This document shows, piece by piece, positions 25,310 to 32,960 of a stretch of 42,416 nt of DNA. How positions within the stretch are numbered: position 1 is the stretch's first letter; each line of letters starts with the position of its first letter. The translations under genes were made by a program, and so were the position numbers. This DNA is from Methylomonas sp. (GTDB taxonomy: Bacteria > Pseudomonadota > Gammaproteobacteria > Methylococcales > Methylomonadaceae). Where the stretch lies: NCBI GenBank assembly GCA_002929135.1, contig PESC01000028.1:1-42416 (forward strand), written 5' to 3'. The notes beneath the pieces were generated by a model, which did no database searches, was not told where the DNA came from, and saw only the letters and a list, made by a program, of their open reading frames with translations.

Positions 25310-26400
25310 AACCCAATCCGTATTTTTCAGGAAGTTATCCGCCGGGCGATGTCCGTTTTTTACTCAAACCGATACGGGTTGAATCCACCCCGGTGGCAGT
25401 CAAGGAAGCCTTGATTCAAAGCGGACAAAAACACTATTCCGAACTGTTGACCCACGAACGCCCGCCCAGCCAACCATACGTGGACTTGTTTCTGACAGCA
25501 CTAAAAGACAACCAGGCACTGATGGCCAAGCATGTACTGATATTGGCACACAAAATACGGGAACGGCGACCTTCCGGTATTACCCTGATTTCTCTCGCCA
25601 GGGCGGGGACCCCGATAGGTGTGCTGTTAAAAAGAATATTCGCGCAAATTTTTGGTTTGGCTGTGGAGCATTATTCGATCTCCATCATTCGGGATATTGG
25701 CATCGATGAAAACGCCTTACATCATATACTGCAACACCACTCCTCTGAGTCACTGGTATTCGTCGATGGCTGGACCGGAAAAGGTGTCATTGCCGGGCAA
25801 TTGGCGAAGAGTCTTCATGATTTTGGCGAGAAGCATGGCATATCCATCCCGCCGGAACTCTATGTGCTGTCCGATTTATCCGGAGCCGCTTTCGTCTCGT
25901 CCTCGCAAGAAGACTATCTGATTCCTTCCAGCATCCTGAATGCAACAGTTTCCGGATTGGTCAGCCGCTCTGTCATCGACAAAAATCAATTGTCAGCGAC
26001 GGACTTTCATGGCTGTCACTTTTATCAGGACTATCTGGACTGCGATTTATCCAATGCGTTTATCGATGCTGTTCTGGCCAATATCCACGAACAATCGGCA
26101 TCTGCTGTTGATAATCGGGATGACGGCGAAGAAAAATGGCTTTTGCAAGAAAAATCCAGGACTTTTTTAGCCTGGGTAGCTGAAATGTATGGAGCCAAAA
26201 ATAGTAATTTGATCAAACCCGGTATTGGCGAAGCGACGCGCGTTTTGTTGAGACGAGAAGCCAATTTGCTGTTGATACAGGACATGCAGCATGAATCCGT
26301 GAAACATCTGCTGTATCTGGCCACCGAAAAAAATATCGAAATCAAACACCATCCTCAATTGCCTTATCGCGCCACTGCTTTGATAAAGGAGATTTCATGA
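25306..26400 (+). CDS. StiP-like PRTase-PELOTA protein (Ter operon)
   Basis: A 364-aa protein starting with GTG in a GTGA overlap. The large N-terminal part is a divergent phosphoribosyltransferase-like domain: ITLISLARAGTPIGVLLKR and the loop VFVDGWTGKGVIAGQLAKSL. The last 65 residues (NLIKPGIGEATRVLLRREANLLLIQD, then HLLYLATEKNIEIKHHPQLPYRATALIKE) form an L7Ae-like PELOTA RNA-binding domain. Databases often label this family 'cysteine protease StiP'; I see a PRTase-like fold rather than an evident protease dyad. RNA binding linked to a PRTase suggests base exchange or recognition of a structured RNA, which is inference. Confidence 0.83.
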   Translation: MKPNPYFSGSYPPGDVRFLLKPIRVESTPVAVKEALIQSGQKHYSELLTHERPPSQPYVDLFLTALKDNQALMAKHVLILAHKIRERRPSGITLISLARAGTPIGVLLKRIFAQIFGLAVEHYSISIIRDIGIDENALHHILQHHSSESLVFVDGWTGKGVIAGQLAKSLHDFGEKHGISIPPELYVLSDLSGAAFVSSSQEDYLIPSSILNATVSGLVSRSVIDKNQLSATDFHGCHFYQDYLDCDLSNAFIDAVLANIHEQSASAVDNRDDGEEKWLLQEKSRTFLAWVAEMYGAKNSNLIKPGIGEATRVLLRREANLLLIQDMQHESVKHLLYLATEKNIEIKHHPQLPYRATALIKEIS

Positions 26401-27419
26401 GCACCACAACACGGACCTCAGAAGTTTTTTCGAGTGTTCAAACCGGTTGGCAATTAGGCGCTCCGCTGTACGTGCCTGCCTTGCATCCCGATTTGTTGAA
26501 GATAGCGAATGCCGAAAAAATCCCGCTCATCAAGTCCATGATTATTTGCACGGAAGATGCGGTTGCGGAAAAAGATTTAGTGCAATCCATAGCCAACCTG
26601 AAGCACTTTCTACCGCTCATTCAACGTATCGAGAGCCGGTACCGCTTCATTCGGGTTCGAAATCCCGAGACACTCAAACGCATTTTGGATTTGCCAGGCA
26701 TCGAGAATATCGACGGCTTCGTATTGCCAAAATTCGATTTGAGCAACTCAGATGCCTACCATCGTATTTTGATTCACACCCGCTTCCGCATCATGCCGAC
26801 CCTGGAAACGATCGATGTGTTCAACCCCTCCGCCATGCGGGATCTGGCCTTGACGTTGGCTTCAAGCGATCTGAAACACAACATCGTGTTGCTACGCATC
26901 GGCGGTAACGATTTGCTGAACTTAATAAGTATGCGTCGCCCGCGCGGTGTCAGCCTCTACGAAACGCCGCTTGCCCATGTGATTGCCCAGCTTGTCACCA
27001 CATTCAAACCGTTGGGCTTTCCACTTTCTGCCCCGGTTTATGAATACCTGGACGACACCGAAACCCTGGATCGGGAGATACGCTCCGACTTGGCGTATGG
27101 ACTGATCGGCAAAACCGCGATACATCCCACTCAAATCCCGATGATTCAACGGCATTACCGTGTTGCGCAAATGGAGTATGAGCAAGCGCTGGATATTCTG
27201 AATACAGACAGCCCTGCGGTGTTCAAACGACATCAAGCCATGTGCGAAATTTCGACTCATATCAACTGGGCCAGACAAATCGTTGCCCGTTATGACTATT
27301 TTGGCCTGGATGACTCGGATCGGTGTCAAACCGAGAAATCGGCTCAACATTCAAGCTTTGAGCGCAGTTTGTTGAAAAATGCCGATAGTTTTAGCATCTT
27401 CGCGCCGTATGCCAATTAA
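26397..27419 (+). CDS. HpcH/HpaI aldolase/citrate-lyase-like enzyme (Ter operon)
   Basis: A 340-aa TIM-barrel protein of the CitE/HpcH superfamily, which cleaves or forms carbon-carbon bonds in oxo-acids or acyl-CoA esters using Mg2+. Visible features are LYVPALHPDLLKIANAEKIPLIKSMIICTEDAV, IDGFVLPKFDLSN, a barrel-core IMPTLETIDVFNP with the metal-binding Glu, and the signature GLIGKTAIHPTQIPMIQRHY typical of CitE relatives. It ends the block of five translationally overlapping genes. Its presence indicates that the pathway uses a small oxo-acid or malyl-type building block; identity unknown. Confidence 0.85.
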   Translation: MSTTTRTSEVFSSVQTGWQLGAPLYVPALHPDLLKIANAEKIPLIKSMIICTEDAVAEKDLVQSIANLKHFLPLIQRIESRYRFIRVRNPETLKRILDLPGIENIDGFVLPKFDLSNSDAYHRILIHTRFRIMPTLETIDVFNPSAMRDLALTLASSDLKHNIVLLRIGGNDLLNLISMRRPRGVSLYETPLAHVIAQLVTTFKPLGFPLSAPVYEYLDDTETLDREIRSDLAYGLIGKTAIHPTQIPMIQRHYRVAQMEYEQALDILNTDSPAVFKRHQAMCEISTHINWARQIVARYDYFGLDDSDRCQTEKSAQHSSFERSLLKNADSFSIFAPYAN

Positions 27420-27476
27420 AGCGTCCTTTCATCCGTTGTGTTTCTATCGTCCTAATACTAAATACAGGAAATATTT

Positions 27477-27932
27477 ATGAGCTTTGAATCCTTTTTAAAC
27501 ACTCTCAAAACGAAAACATCCGAACTCAAAACCGAAGCCTTGAAGTTCAAAAACAAGGATTTTTTGAATGCAACCATGGCCGGTTCGGCTTTGATTGCAA
27601 TGGCCGATGGTCTTATTTCCCCCGAAGAAAAGCAAAAGATGATCAAATTCATCGAGCACCATGACGCCTTGTCCGTTTTCACGACTACGGACGTCATTAC
27701 CGCCTTCCAAACCCATGTCAATCAATTGCAATTCGACAAGGACGTCGGCGAAGCCAAGGCCTTTGAAGCATTGAAAAAAATAGCCAGCAACGTGCCTGCT
27801 GCCCGGCTTACCCTGCGTATGGTGATATCGATTGCGGCTTCGGATGGCGATTTCGATACGCATGAAAAGAAAATGGCATTACGCATCGCCAAGGAACTTG
27901 CTCTTGACCCGGCTGAGTTTGAGCTGACTTGA
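27477..27932 (+). CDS. terB: TerB-family tellurite-resistance protein
   Basis: A 151-aa all-helical TerB-domain protein. Two acidic metal-binding motifs are clear: ALIAMADGLISPEEKQKM at about residues 38-53 and IAASDGDFDTHEKKMALRIAKEL near the C-terminus, the internal repeat of helical hairpins seen in TerB. TerB is a cytoplasmic acidic protein proposed to bridge TerC-type membrane proteins and TerD. It lies 57 nt after the lyase gene. TerA and a von Willebrand-domain TerF/TerY gene are not present, so this is a reduced ter set. Confidence 0.9.
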   Translation: MSFESFLNTLKTKTSELKTEALKFKNKDFLNATMAGSALIAMADGLISPEEKQKMIKFIEHHDALSVFTTTDVITAFQTHVNQLQFDKDVGEAKAFEALKKIASNVPAARLTLRMVISIAASDGDFDTHEKKMALRIAKELALDPAEFELT

Positions 27933-27943
27933 TTTTCCCAATA

Positions 27944-28039
27944 AGGATTTGGCCACAAATAACATCCGTATTATTCACCCTCTTCCTCCGGGAGAGGATC
28001 GGGATGAGAGTTTATAAAAGTTATTTGTGAACGAATTCT
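27944..28039. repeat. MITE-like palindromic repeat, copy 4
   Basis: The left end (GGATTTGGCCACAAATAACATCC, 27945-27967) is nearly the same as in the copy at 8454. The right end (GTTATTTGTGAACGAATTCT, 28020-28039) is its degenerate complement. The core contains CACCCTCTTCCTCCGGGAGAGGATCGGGATGAG, a variant of the CCCTCTCCC hairpin. It starts 12 nt after the terB stop and marks the right edge of the ter cluster. Confidence 0.7.
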
Positions 28040-28182
28040 GGTAGGTTGTCCGAGAATAGCGCTATCGAAATTTTTAGCCCAGCATCTGGCTGAAGGCGCC
28101 CATTCAGGTGTGTGGCTAATATAAAACATTGAAATTAAAATGAACCATTGGAAAACGGCTTAAATTTGAGAGGATGGGGTTA

Positions 28183-28764
28183 ATGACAGACGAATTTGAA
28201 GAAAGAAGGCGGTTCTTTCGAGTCAATGACTCGGTCAACCTGGCGCACAAAGTTGTGGATGATGCAATTTTGAGTGCTTCCAGCCACGTTTCCAACGATG
28301 TGTTGAGCAATTGTTCGCTATCGACGGCGCTGGAAATTCTCGACCAGGAATCGCAGACACTGGCATTGCGCATCGAGCGGCGAGACCCCGAGCTGATTGC
28401 CTACCTTCGTATCATCGAAGCCAAAATCAATCTGATTAGTCGGGCGGTGATGCCGGATAAGGCGCTTTCGCAACGCGAAAAACAGGATGTCAGCCTGAGT
28501 GCATCCGGCATCGGTTTCAGCAACGACCAGACCCTGCCGGTGGGCGCATTGCTGGAATTACGCTTGCTGCTGAGTTCCATGCTGGCCATCATCGTGGTGC
28601 ATGCGCGCGTCGTCGACAGCAAAAAACGCTCAACCGACGATGACCAGCCCGTCTACCAAATTTCAGCCGAATTCGTCAATTTGTCGGATGACGATCAAGA
28701 GCTGCTCATCAAGCACATCGTCAAACGCGAGTTGCACCAATTGCGCGAGAAAGGTAAGGGTTGA
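28183..28764 (+). CDS. PilZ-domain-like protein
   Basis: A 193-aa cytoplasmic protein. It begins TDEFEERRRFFRVNDSVNL, the RxxxR-type lead of PilZ cyclic-di-GMP receptors, then has a helical insertion (about residues 40-95) before LSASGIGFSNDQTLPVGALLELRLLL, the D/NxSxxG-like PilZ core. The canonical motif is altered (SLSASGIGF), and c-di-GMP binding is uncertain. I chose the ATG at 28183, nine nt after GAGAGG; the ATG at 28174 abuts that site. It precedes birA by 18 nt and may be co-transcribed. Confidence 0.78.
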   Translation: MTDEFEERRRFFRVNDSVNLAHKVVDDAILSASSHVSNDVLSNCSLSTALEILDQESQTLALRIERRDPELIAYLRIIEAKINLISRAVMPDKALSQREKQDVSLSASGIGFSNDQTLPVGALLELRLLLSSMLAIIVVHARVVDSKKRSTDDDQPVYQISAEFVNLSDDDQELLIKHIVKRELHQLREKGKG

Positions 28765-28782
28765 AGCGGCAACGAATCAGCC

Positions 28783-29772
28783 ATGGCGCAGCAAGTTCAT
28801 AAGCCGTTGATTTCGCTTATTTCTGACGGAAAGTTTCATTCCGGGACGGAGCTGGCTGCTGGCCTGGGGCTGAGCCGGAGCGCGGTGTGGAAACATCTGC
28901 AAGGCTTGACCGCTCTAGGGCTTGATGTCAAAGCCGTGCCCGGTAAAGGCTATCGTCTTGGCCGTCCGCTGCATCTGTTGTCGAAAACCGAAATTCTGGC
29001 AAACCTCGCGCCACCGTCTGCATCCCGGCTGGCCGTGCTCGACATTCACGACACCATTGCCTCTACCAACGCTCACTTGATGGAACGCGGATTGCAGAGC
29101 GCAGCATCGGGTCATATCTGTCTGGCCGAATATCAAAGCGCTGGTCGGGGGCGACGTGGCCGACGCTGGATTTCGCCTTTTGGCCACAATGTCTACCTGT
29201 CCTTGCTATGGCGCTATCCGGATGGCCCGGCGTCCATCGCCGGTTTGAGTCTGGCTGTCGGCGTTGCCGTGATCCGGGCGCTGAACGCACTTGGCATTCA
29301 CGACGTGATGCTGAAATGGCCCAACGACATCTACTGGCAGCAGCACAAGCTGGGCGGCGTGTTGATCGATGTGTCCGGCGAAACCGGCGGCCCGTGTTTC
29401 GCCGTGATTGGCCTGGGCTTGAACGTCTACATGCCGCAGCAGTCGGCAAAAGCCATCGATCAACCCTGGGTCGATCTCGAAACCATCGTCGGCGCATTGC
29501 CGCCCACATTTCGTAATCGCTTGCTTGCAGCCATCATCGATGCGCTGTTGCCGGTGGTTGCCGATTTCGATGCGGCGAATTTGCAGGATTACTTGCCGGA
29601 ATGGCGCCAACTCGATGCACTGAAAGGCAAACCGGTAATACTGATGGCCGGTAACCAGCCGTTCGAAGGTATTGCCACAGGCATAGACGACGTCGGCATG
29701 TTGCTGATGACGCTGGCTGACGGCACCCTCAGGCCGTTTGCTTCAGGCGACGTGACGTTCCAGCGGCCATGA
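28783..29772 (+). CDS. birA: Biotin ligase/biotin operon repressor BirA
   Basis: The bifunctional form (329 aa). An N-terminal winged helix (HSGTELAAGLGLSRSAVWKHLQGLTALGLDVKAVPGKGYRL) can repress biotin genes, and the catalytic domain attaches biotin to carrier proteins such as AccB. Biotin/AMP-binding residues are seen in YQSAGRGRRGRRWISPFG and LKWPNDIYWQQHKLGGVLIDVSGE. The C-terminal SH3-like domain ends in DGTLRPFASGDVTF. It overlaps coaX by 4 nt in the common birA-coaX pairing. Confidence 0.96.
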   Translation: MAQQVHKPLISLISDGKFHSGTELAAGLGLSRSAVWKHLQGLTALGLDVKAVPGKGYRLGRPLHLLSKTEILANLAPPSASRLAVLDIHDTIASTNAHLMERGLQSAASGHICLAEYQSAGRGRRGRRWISPFGHNVYLSLLWRYPDGPASIAGLSLAVGVAVIRALNALGIHDVMLKWPNDIYWQQHKLGGVLIDVSGETGGPCFAVIGLGLNVYMPQQSAKAIDQPWVDLETIVGALPPTFRNRLLAAIIDALLPVVADFDAANLQDYLPEWRQLDALKGKPVILMAGNQPFEGIATGIDDVGMLLMTLADGTLRPFASGDVTFQRP

Positions 29773-30515
29773 ATGTTCTGGTCGATGTTGGCAACAGTCG
29801 GCTGAAATGGTGTAGCGACATCGCAACAGGCCTGACTGGCACGGTTGCACTGGATTACCGCGAGCACAATGCCTGCGATGCGCTGACGAAGGCCTGGTCG
29901 GCCATGGCCAGGCCGGATTGCGTCGGTATTGCCAGCGTCAGCACACCTGAAATACGCGCATGGCTCATCAATGTCGTCCATCAGGTATGGCCAGAGGTAC
30001 CCATCCGCCTGGCCGAAACCCCGCGAGAGGCCTGCGGCGTCATCAACGGCTATTCCCACCCGCAAACCCTGGGGGTCGATCGCTGGCTGGCGATGTTGGC
30101 CGCCTTTGATGCTTATCCGGCACCGTTGTGTGTGGTGGACTGCGGCACAGCGATGACCGTCGACATGATCGATGCCGAGGGTTTTCATCAAGGCGGCCTG
30201 ATTGCGCCAGGGTTGAACGCGATGCAAACCGCGTTATCGGTGAGCACGGCGCAGCTCAATGATGCTGGTGCCGCGATGCAAGCCGGTACACACCTGGCAC
30301 GGAATACCGCAGCCGGTATTGCCAACGGTGCGATGATGGCGGCGGTTGGCTTCATCGAGGCGTTACACGCCAGACTGGACGCACGGTGCAGCCTGATTAT
30401 GACCGGTGGCGATGCCGTAGTCATCGCTGCAAACCTGAAAATTGCAGCCATCATCGACCCGCAACTGGTGATGAAAGGCCTTGCCATGCTGTGCCGTGGC
30501 GGTAAAGCACCATGA
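29769..30515 (+). CDS. coaX: Type III pantothenate kinase
   Basis: CoaX catalyses the first step of coenzyme A synthesis, phosphorylating pantothenate; unlike CoaA it is not inhibited by CoA. The 248-aa ASKHA-fold protein shows LVDVGNSRLKW (phosphate 1), QTLGVDRWLAMLAA, VVDCGTAMTVDMID with catalytic Asp, GGLIAPGLNAMQ and IMTGGDAVVIA (adenosine). It overlaps birA and the next gene by 4 nt each. Confidence 0.95.
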   Translation: MNVLVDVGNSRLKWCSDIATGLTGTVALDYREHNACDALTKAWSAMARPDCVGIASVSTPEIRAWLINVVHQVWPEVPIRLAETPREACGVINGYSHPQTLGVDRWLAMLAAFDAYPAPLCVVDCGTAMTVDMIDAEGFHQGGLIAPGLNAMQTALSVSTAQLNDAGAAMQAGTHLARNTAAGIANGAMMAAVGFIEALHARLDARCSLIMTGGDAVVIAANLKIAAIIDPQLVMKGLAMLCRGGKAP

Positions 30516-31282
30516 AAAACCTGTTCTATTTCTTGTGTGCGCTCAATATCGGCTATTTGTCATGGCAATTCCATGTCGGCCAGTTCGACCCGTTAGCTCG
30601 GCAACAACACCGTCAGACGCCGCTTCCCGGCTTGTTGTTGCTAGCGGAATACCGCGCGGCGCAACGCGGTGTTTATGTCCAGCGTGTCGTTGAATCCATG
30701 ATGACCGACTGGCAGTCGAGCAATCTGGAAACCACGTTGACCCGGCTGCGGATGGCTGAAAATGACGACTGGCTGTCAAAGGCAACCCGCTCGACAAAAC
30801 CGCCGGAGCTGAGCAATCCAGGCCCGGCGGCGTTATTGGCCAGTGAGCATTCGTGTTTCGTGGCCGGGCCATTCCCCGATGAACGCGCGATGACAATCTG
30901 GCTGAAGCACAACGCCTTGCGCGGCCTGAGCACAACGCAACGGCAAACGACTTCGATCAGGGATTATCAGGTTTACTATCCGCCTGCCAGCTCGCCCGAA
31001 CAAACCAGGCAGGATAAAGCCATGCTGGCAGCCCAGGGCTTTGATGGGGTCTGGATGGTGACTTCGGGAGACAACAAGGGCGGATTGTCGCTAGGTGTGT
31101 TTTCCAGCGCACAACGGGCGATGAGCTTCAAAAATCAGTTGATGGCGCAAGGCATTCAGGCGGCCATGCAACCAAGAACCGAAACCACGACCCAGTTTTT
31201 CGCCACCGTCATGTTCGATCAACGCCAGCAGCGACCACTGGAGCAAAGCGGTGTTGGCCTAGTGTCTTGCGACAAGCGCTGA
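30512..31282 (+). CDS. SPOR-like protein downstream of coaX
   Basis: A 256-aa protein with an N-terminal hydrophobic anchor (LFYFLCALNIGYLSW), a variable linker with a CFVAGPFPDERAMTIWLKHN repeat-like half, and a C-terminal SPOR-type stretch (GGLSLGVFSSAQRAMSFKNQLMAQGI, the GlySerPhe-like turn plus helix). SPOR domains bind denuded peptidoglycan at division sites. Gammaproteobacteria often carry such a gene directly after birA-coaX. Domain assignment rests on this context and a weak motif. Confidence 0.7.
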   Translation: MKNLFYFLCALNIGYLSWQFHVGQFDPLARQQHRQTPLPGLLLLAEYRAAQRGVYVQRVVESMMTDWQSSNLETTLTRLRMAENDDWLSKATRSTKPPELSNPGPAALLASEHSCFVAGPFPDERAMTIWLKHNALRGLSTTQRQTTSIRDYQVYYPPASSPEQTRQDKAMLAAQGFDGVWMVTSGDNKGGLSLGVFSSAQRAMSFKNQLMAQGIQAAMQPRTETTTQFFATVMFDQRQQRPLEQSGVGLVSCDKR

Positions 31283-31296
31283 CGCTGCCAAGCCTG

Positions 31297-31836
31297 CTAT
31301 CGCGAACGCCGGTCTATTTCCGCTTCCAGCGCCTTGTGGCGCACATCGATATAGTTGCGCCCCACCCATTGCCAGAACATGGCGGCGCCTTCAGCGTCAC
31401 GCGAAATCAGTTCGACGGCAATTGCGCCGATGTGGCTGATGTCGGTGATTCGGGCTTCGACCTCGACTTGTTTTCTCGATTTGACGACACGCGGGTCGGC
31501 GTCGAATGTCAGTATCACCGTTTCGCCGGTTCTAAACACGATGTCATCTTTCAGCCCGCCAAAAAACTTCAGGCGATAGTCGGTCACCGACTGAAACGGC
31601 ACGACGAATTCATGATGCCAGCGGAACGGCGGGCAGTTGATGGGACCACTGTCCTTGGGAAAATGTATGGTGTAACCCTCATCGACCGGCGCAATGACCG
31701 AACCCTTCGAATAGATTTGTCGGCAATTGGTCAACACGATGTCGCCCGGTGCAAACAGGGATAGTGCGGCGGCGTGAACCTCGACGCCGGGTAATGTCAG
31801 CAGAACAACCAATAGGCCGTTGACCAGTCTCCTCAT
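31297..31836 (-). CDS. Secreted protein of unknown function
   Basis: A 179-aa protein with a clean signal peptide (MRRLVNGLLVVLLTLPGVEVHA, mature AALSLF). The ATG at 31836 has GAGGTG at a good distance, so it is preferred over an upstream ATG at 31869. The mature part is beta-rich and carries two cysteines (LTNCRQIYSKG, PINCPPFRWHHE), possibly disulfide-linked, then a region like a small sandwich domain (DDIVFRTGETVILTFDADPRVV). I do not recognise the family. It converges on the SPOR gene and lies downstream of the CarH/LitR-type regulator in the same direction. Confidence 0.75.
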   Translation of the reverse strand: MRRLVNGLLVVLLTLPGVEVHAAALSLFAPGDIVLTNCRQIYSKGSVIAPVDEGYTIHFPKDSGPINCPPFRWHHEFVVPFQSVTDYRLKFFGGLKDDIVFRTGETVILTFDADPRVVKSRKQVEVEARITDISHIGAIAVELISRDAEGAAMFWQWVGRNYIDVRHKALEAEIDRRSR

Positions 31837-31966
31837 CGCGCACCTCGTTATCGTTATTGTCGTCGGCACGGGGTAGGTTTATGCCGGTAAACAGCATGAA
31901 ACACCCTGCGGCGTGAGTCTGGAACGACTGGGAAGCCTTGTCAAGAATGATGATGCGCCTGCGGCA

Positions 31967-32872
31967 TCAGCCATCTTGAGCCAGAAGCACCTGGCATTGG
32001 GCATGGAAATGATCGATGTCCTCCAAAACCTTAATTTGCGGCGCAGCATCGGGATGGCTGTCCAGCCAATGCCGCGCACCATGACCACCCAGCCAGATTC
32101 GGCTTTCGTTGGTTTGCATGAATTGCCGCATCACCTCCAGCTCGGCCAGAGTTTCCTGTTCGGGGGGGATCGTCAGCACACCCAGCACCATCACATCGGG
32201 CTGCAAATGCCTGACAGCATCGAGTATGTCTTTCATCGGCAGATTGACCCCCAGGTAGTAACAGGTCATTTGTAGCGACGCGGCAATCAGGCTGCATAGC
32301 AATATACCGAATTCGTGCGGCTCGCCCGATGGTGTTGCCAGCAGAATCGATTTCTGATGCCTGGACGGGTGATGCAGATTATTCACCATCGCCATGACCA
32401 AACGTTTGACGCAGCTGGAAAACAGATGCTCCTGAGCGATGTTGAGCTTGTCGTCATGCCAGAGTTGACCCACTTTTTGCAAGGCGGGCAACAAAACATT
32501 TCTAACGTAGTCCAATGGCTCGTGCGCAATCAGTGCGCGTTTCAGCAACTGCTCGCAACGCTCGATTCTGTAGTGTTTGAGTGCATCCACAATCTCTTCG
32601 AAAATCGCACTGTCCGGCCTTCGCGGATCATTCGCACCTTGTTGCTGAATATGTCTGAGGTCATCGCAGTTCAACCCGGCAATTTTGCTGATGGCATGAC
32701 CTTCGCGAGTGAGGGAGGCCAGGAGTTTCAATTTTTCGAGATCGTTGTGCGAATACGAGCGGCGACCGCTGTCGGAGCGAACCGGCGATATGCAATCGTA
32801 GCGCCGCTCCCATGCGCGCAAGGTCTCGGGCGTTAACCCTGTCAGCGAGGTGATGGCCTTGATGGAGTACAT
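31967..32872 (-). CDS. litR: B12-dependent MerR regulator, CarH/LitR photoreceptor class
   Basis: A 301-aa three-part regulator. Residues 1-72 are a MerR-type winged helix (YSIKAITSLTGLTPETLRAWERRY, GRRSYSHNDLEKLKLL). Residues of about 88-165 are the four-helix cap with the light-sensor motif LWHDDKLNIAQEHLF: Trp138, His139, Glu148, His149. Residues of about 175-301 are the cobalamin-binding Rossmann domain with GEPHEFG (axial His186), YLGVNLP and GGHGA. In CarH these residues hold adenosylcobalamin in the dark and form the bis-His state in light, releasing DNA. I chose the ATG at 32872; the frame extends to 32935 but has no better start. It is divergent from the sigma factor gene. The name litR/carH is by class, not orthology. 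Confidence 0.88.
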   Translation of the reverse strand: MYSIKAITSLTGLTPETLRAWERRYDCISPVRSDSGRRSYSHNDLEKLKLLASLTREGHAISKIAGLNCDDLRHIQQQGANDPRRPDSAIFEEIVDALKHYRIERCEQLLKRALIAHEPLDYVRNVLLPALQKVGQLWHDDKLNIAQEHLFSSCVKRLVMAMVNNLHHPSRHQKSILLATPSGEPHEFGILLCSLIAASLQMTCYYLGVNLPMKDILDAVRHLQPDVMVLGVLTIPPEQETLAELEVMRQFMQTNESRIWLGGHGARHWLDSHPDAAPQIKVLEDIDHFHAQCQVLLAQDG

Positions 32873-32882
32873 ATAAAAGTTT

Positions 32883-32915
32883 TGTACAAGAAAATAATTG
32901 ACAAAAATTATACAT
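32883..32915. promoter_or_regulatory. Candidate operator region between litR and the sigma gene
   Basis: The short divergent region contains the palindrome TTGTACAA (32882-32889) and two ACA-bearing half-sites 11 nt apart (TTGACA, 32898-32903; TATACA, 32909-32914). CarH-type operators are described as 11-nt direct repeats overlapping a -35 box, so self-regulation and control of the sigma gene are plausible. The spacing of the first site to the others (15 nt) does not fit, hence low confidence. Confidence 0.35.
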
Positions 32916-32926
32916 TTCCCTAATGT
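32898..32926 (+). promoter_or_regulatory. Predicted sigma-70-type promoter of the sigma factor gene
   Basis: A perfect -35 TTGACA (32898-32903) and a -10 TAATGT (32921-32926) are separated by 17 nt and lie 34 nt before the ATG at 32961. The -35 box overlaps the putative regulator half-sites, which is where a CarH-like repressor would act. Confidence 0.5.
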
Positions 32927-32960
32927 AAATGCCAACTCACTTCAACACAGGACTACAGAC

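Noticed and set aside
32883-32906. TGTACA-N12-TGTA(C/T)A operator in the litR-sigma intergenic region
   Set aside because: Only one TGTACA box is present; the sequence 12 nt away in either direction does not match.
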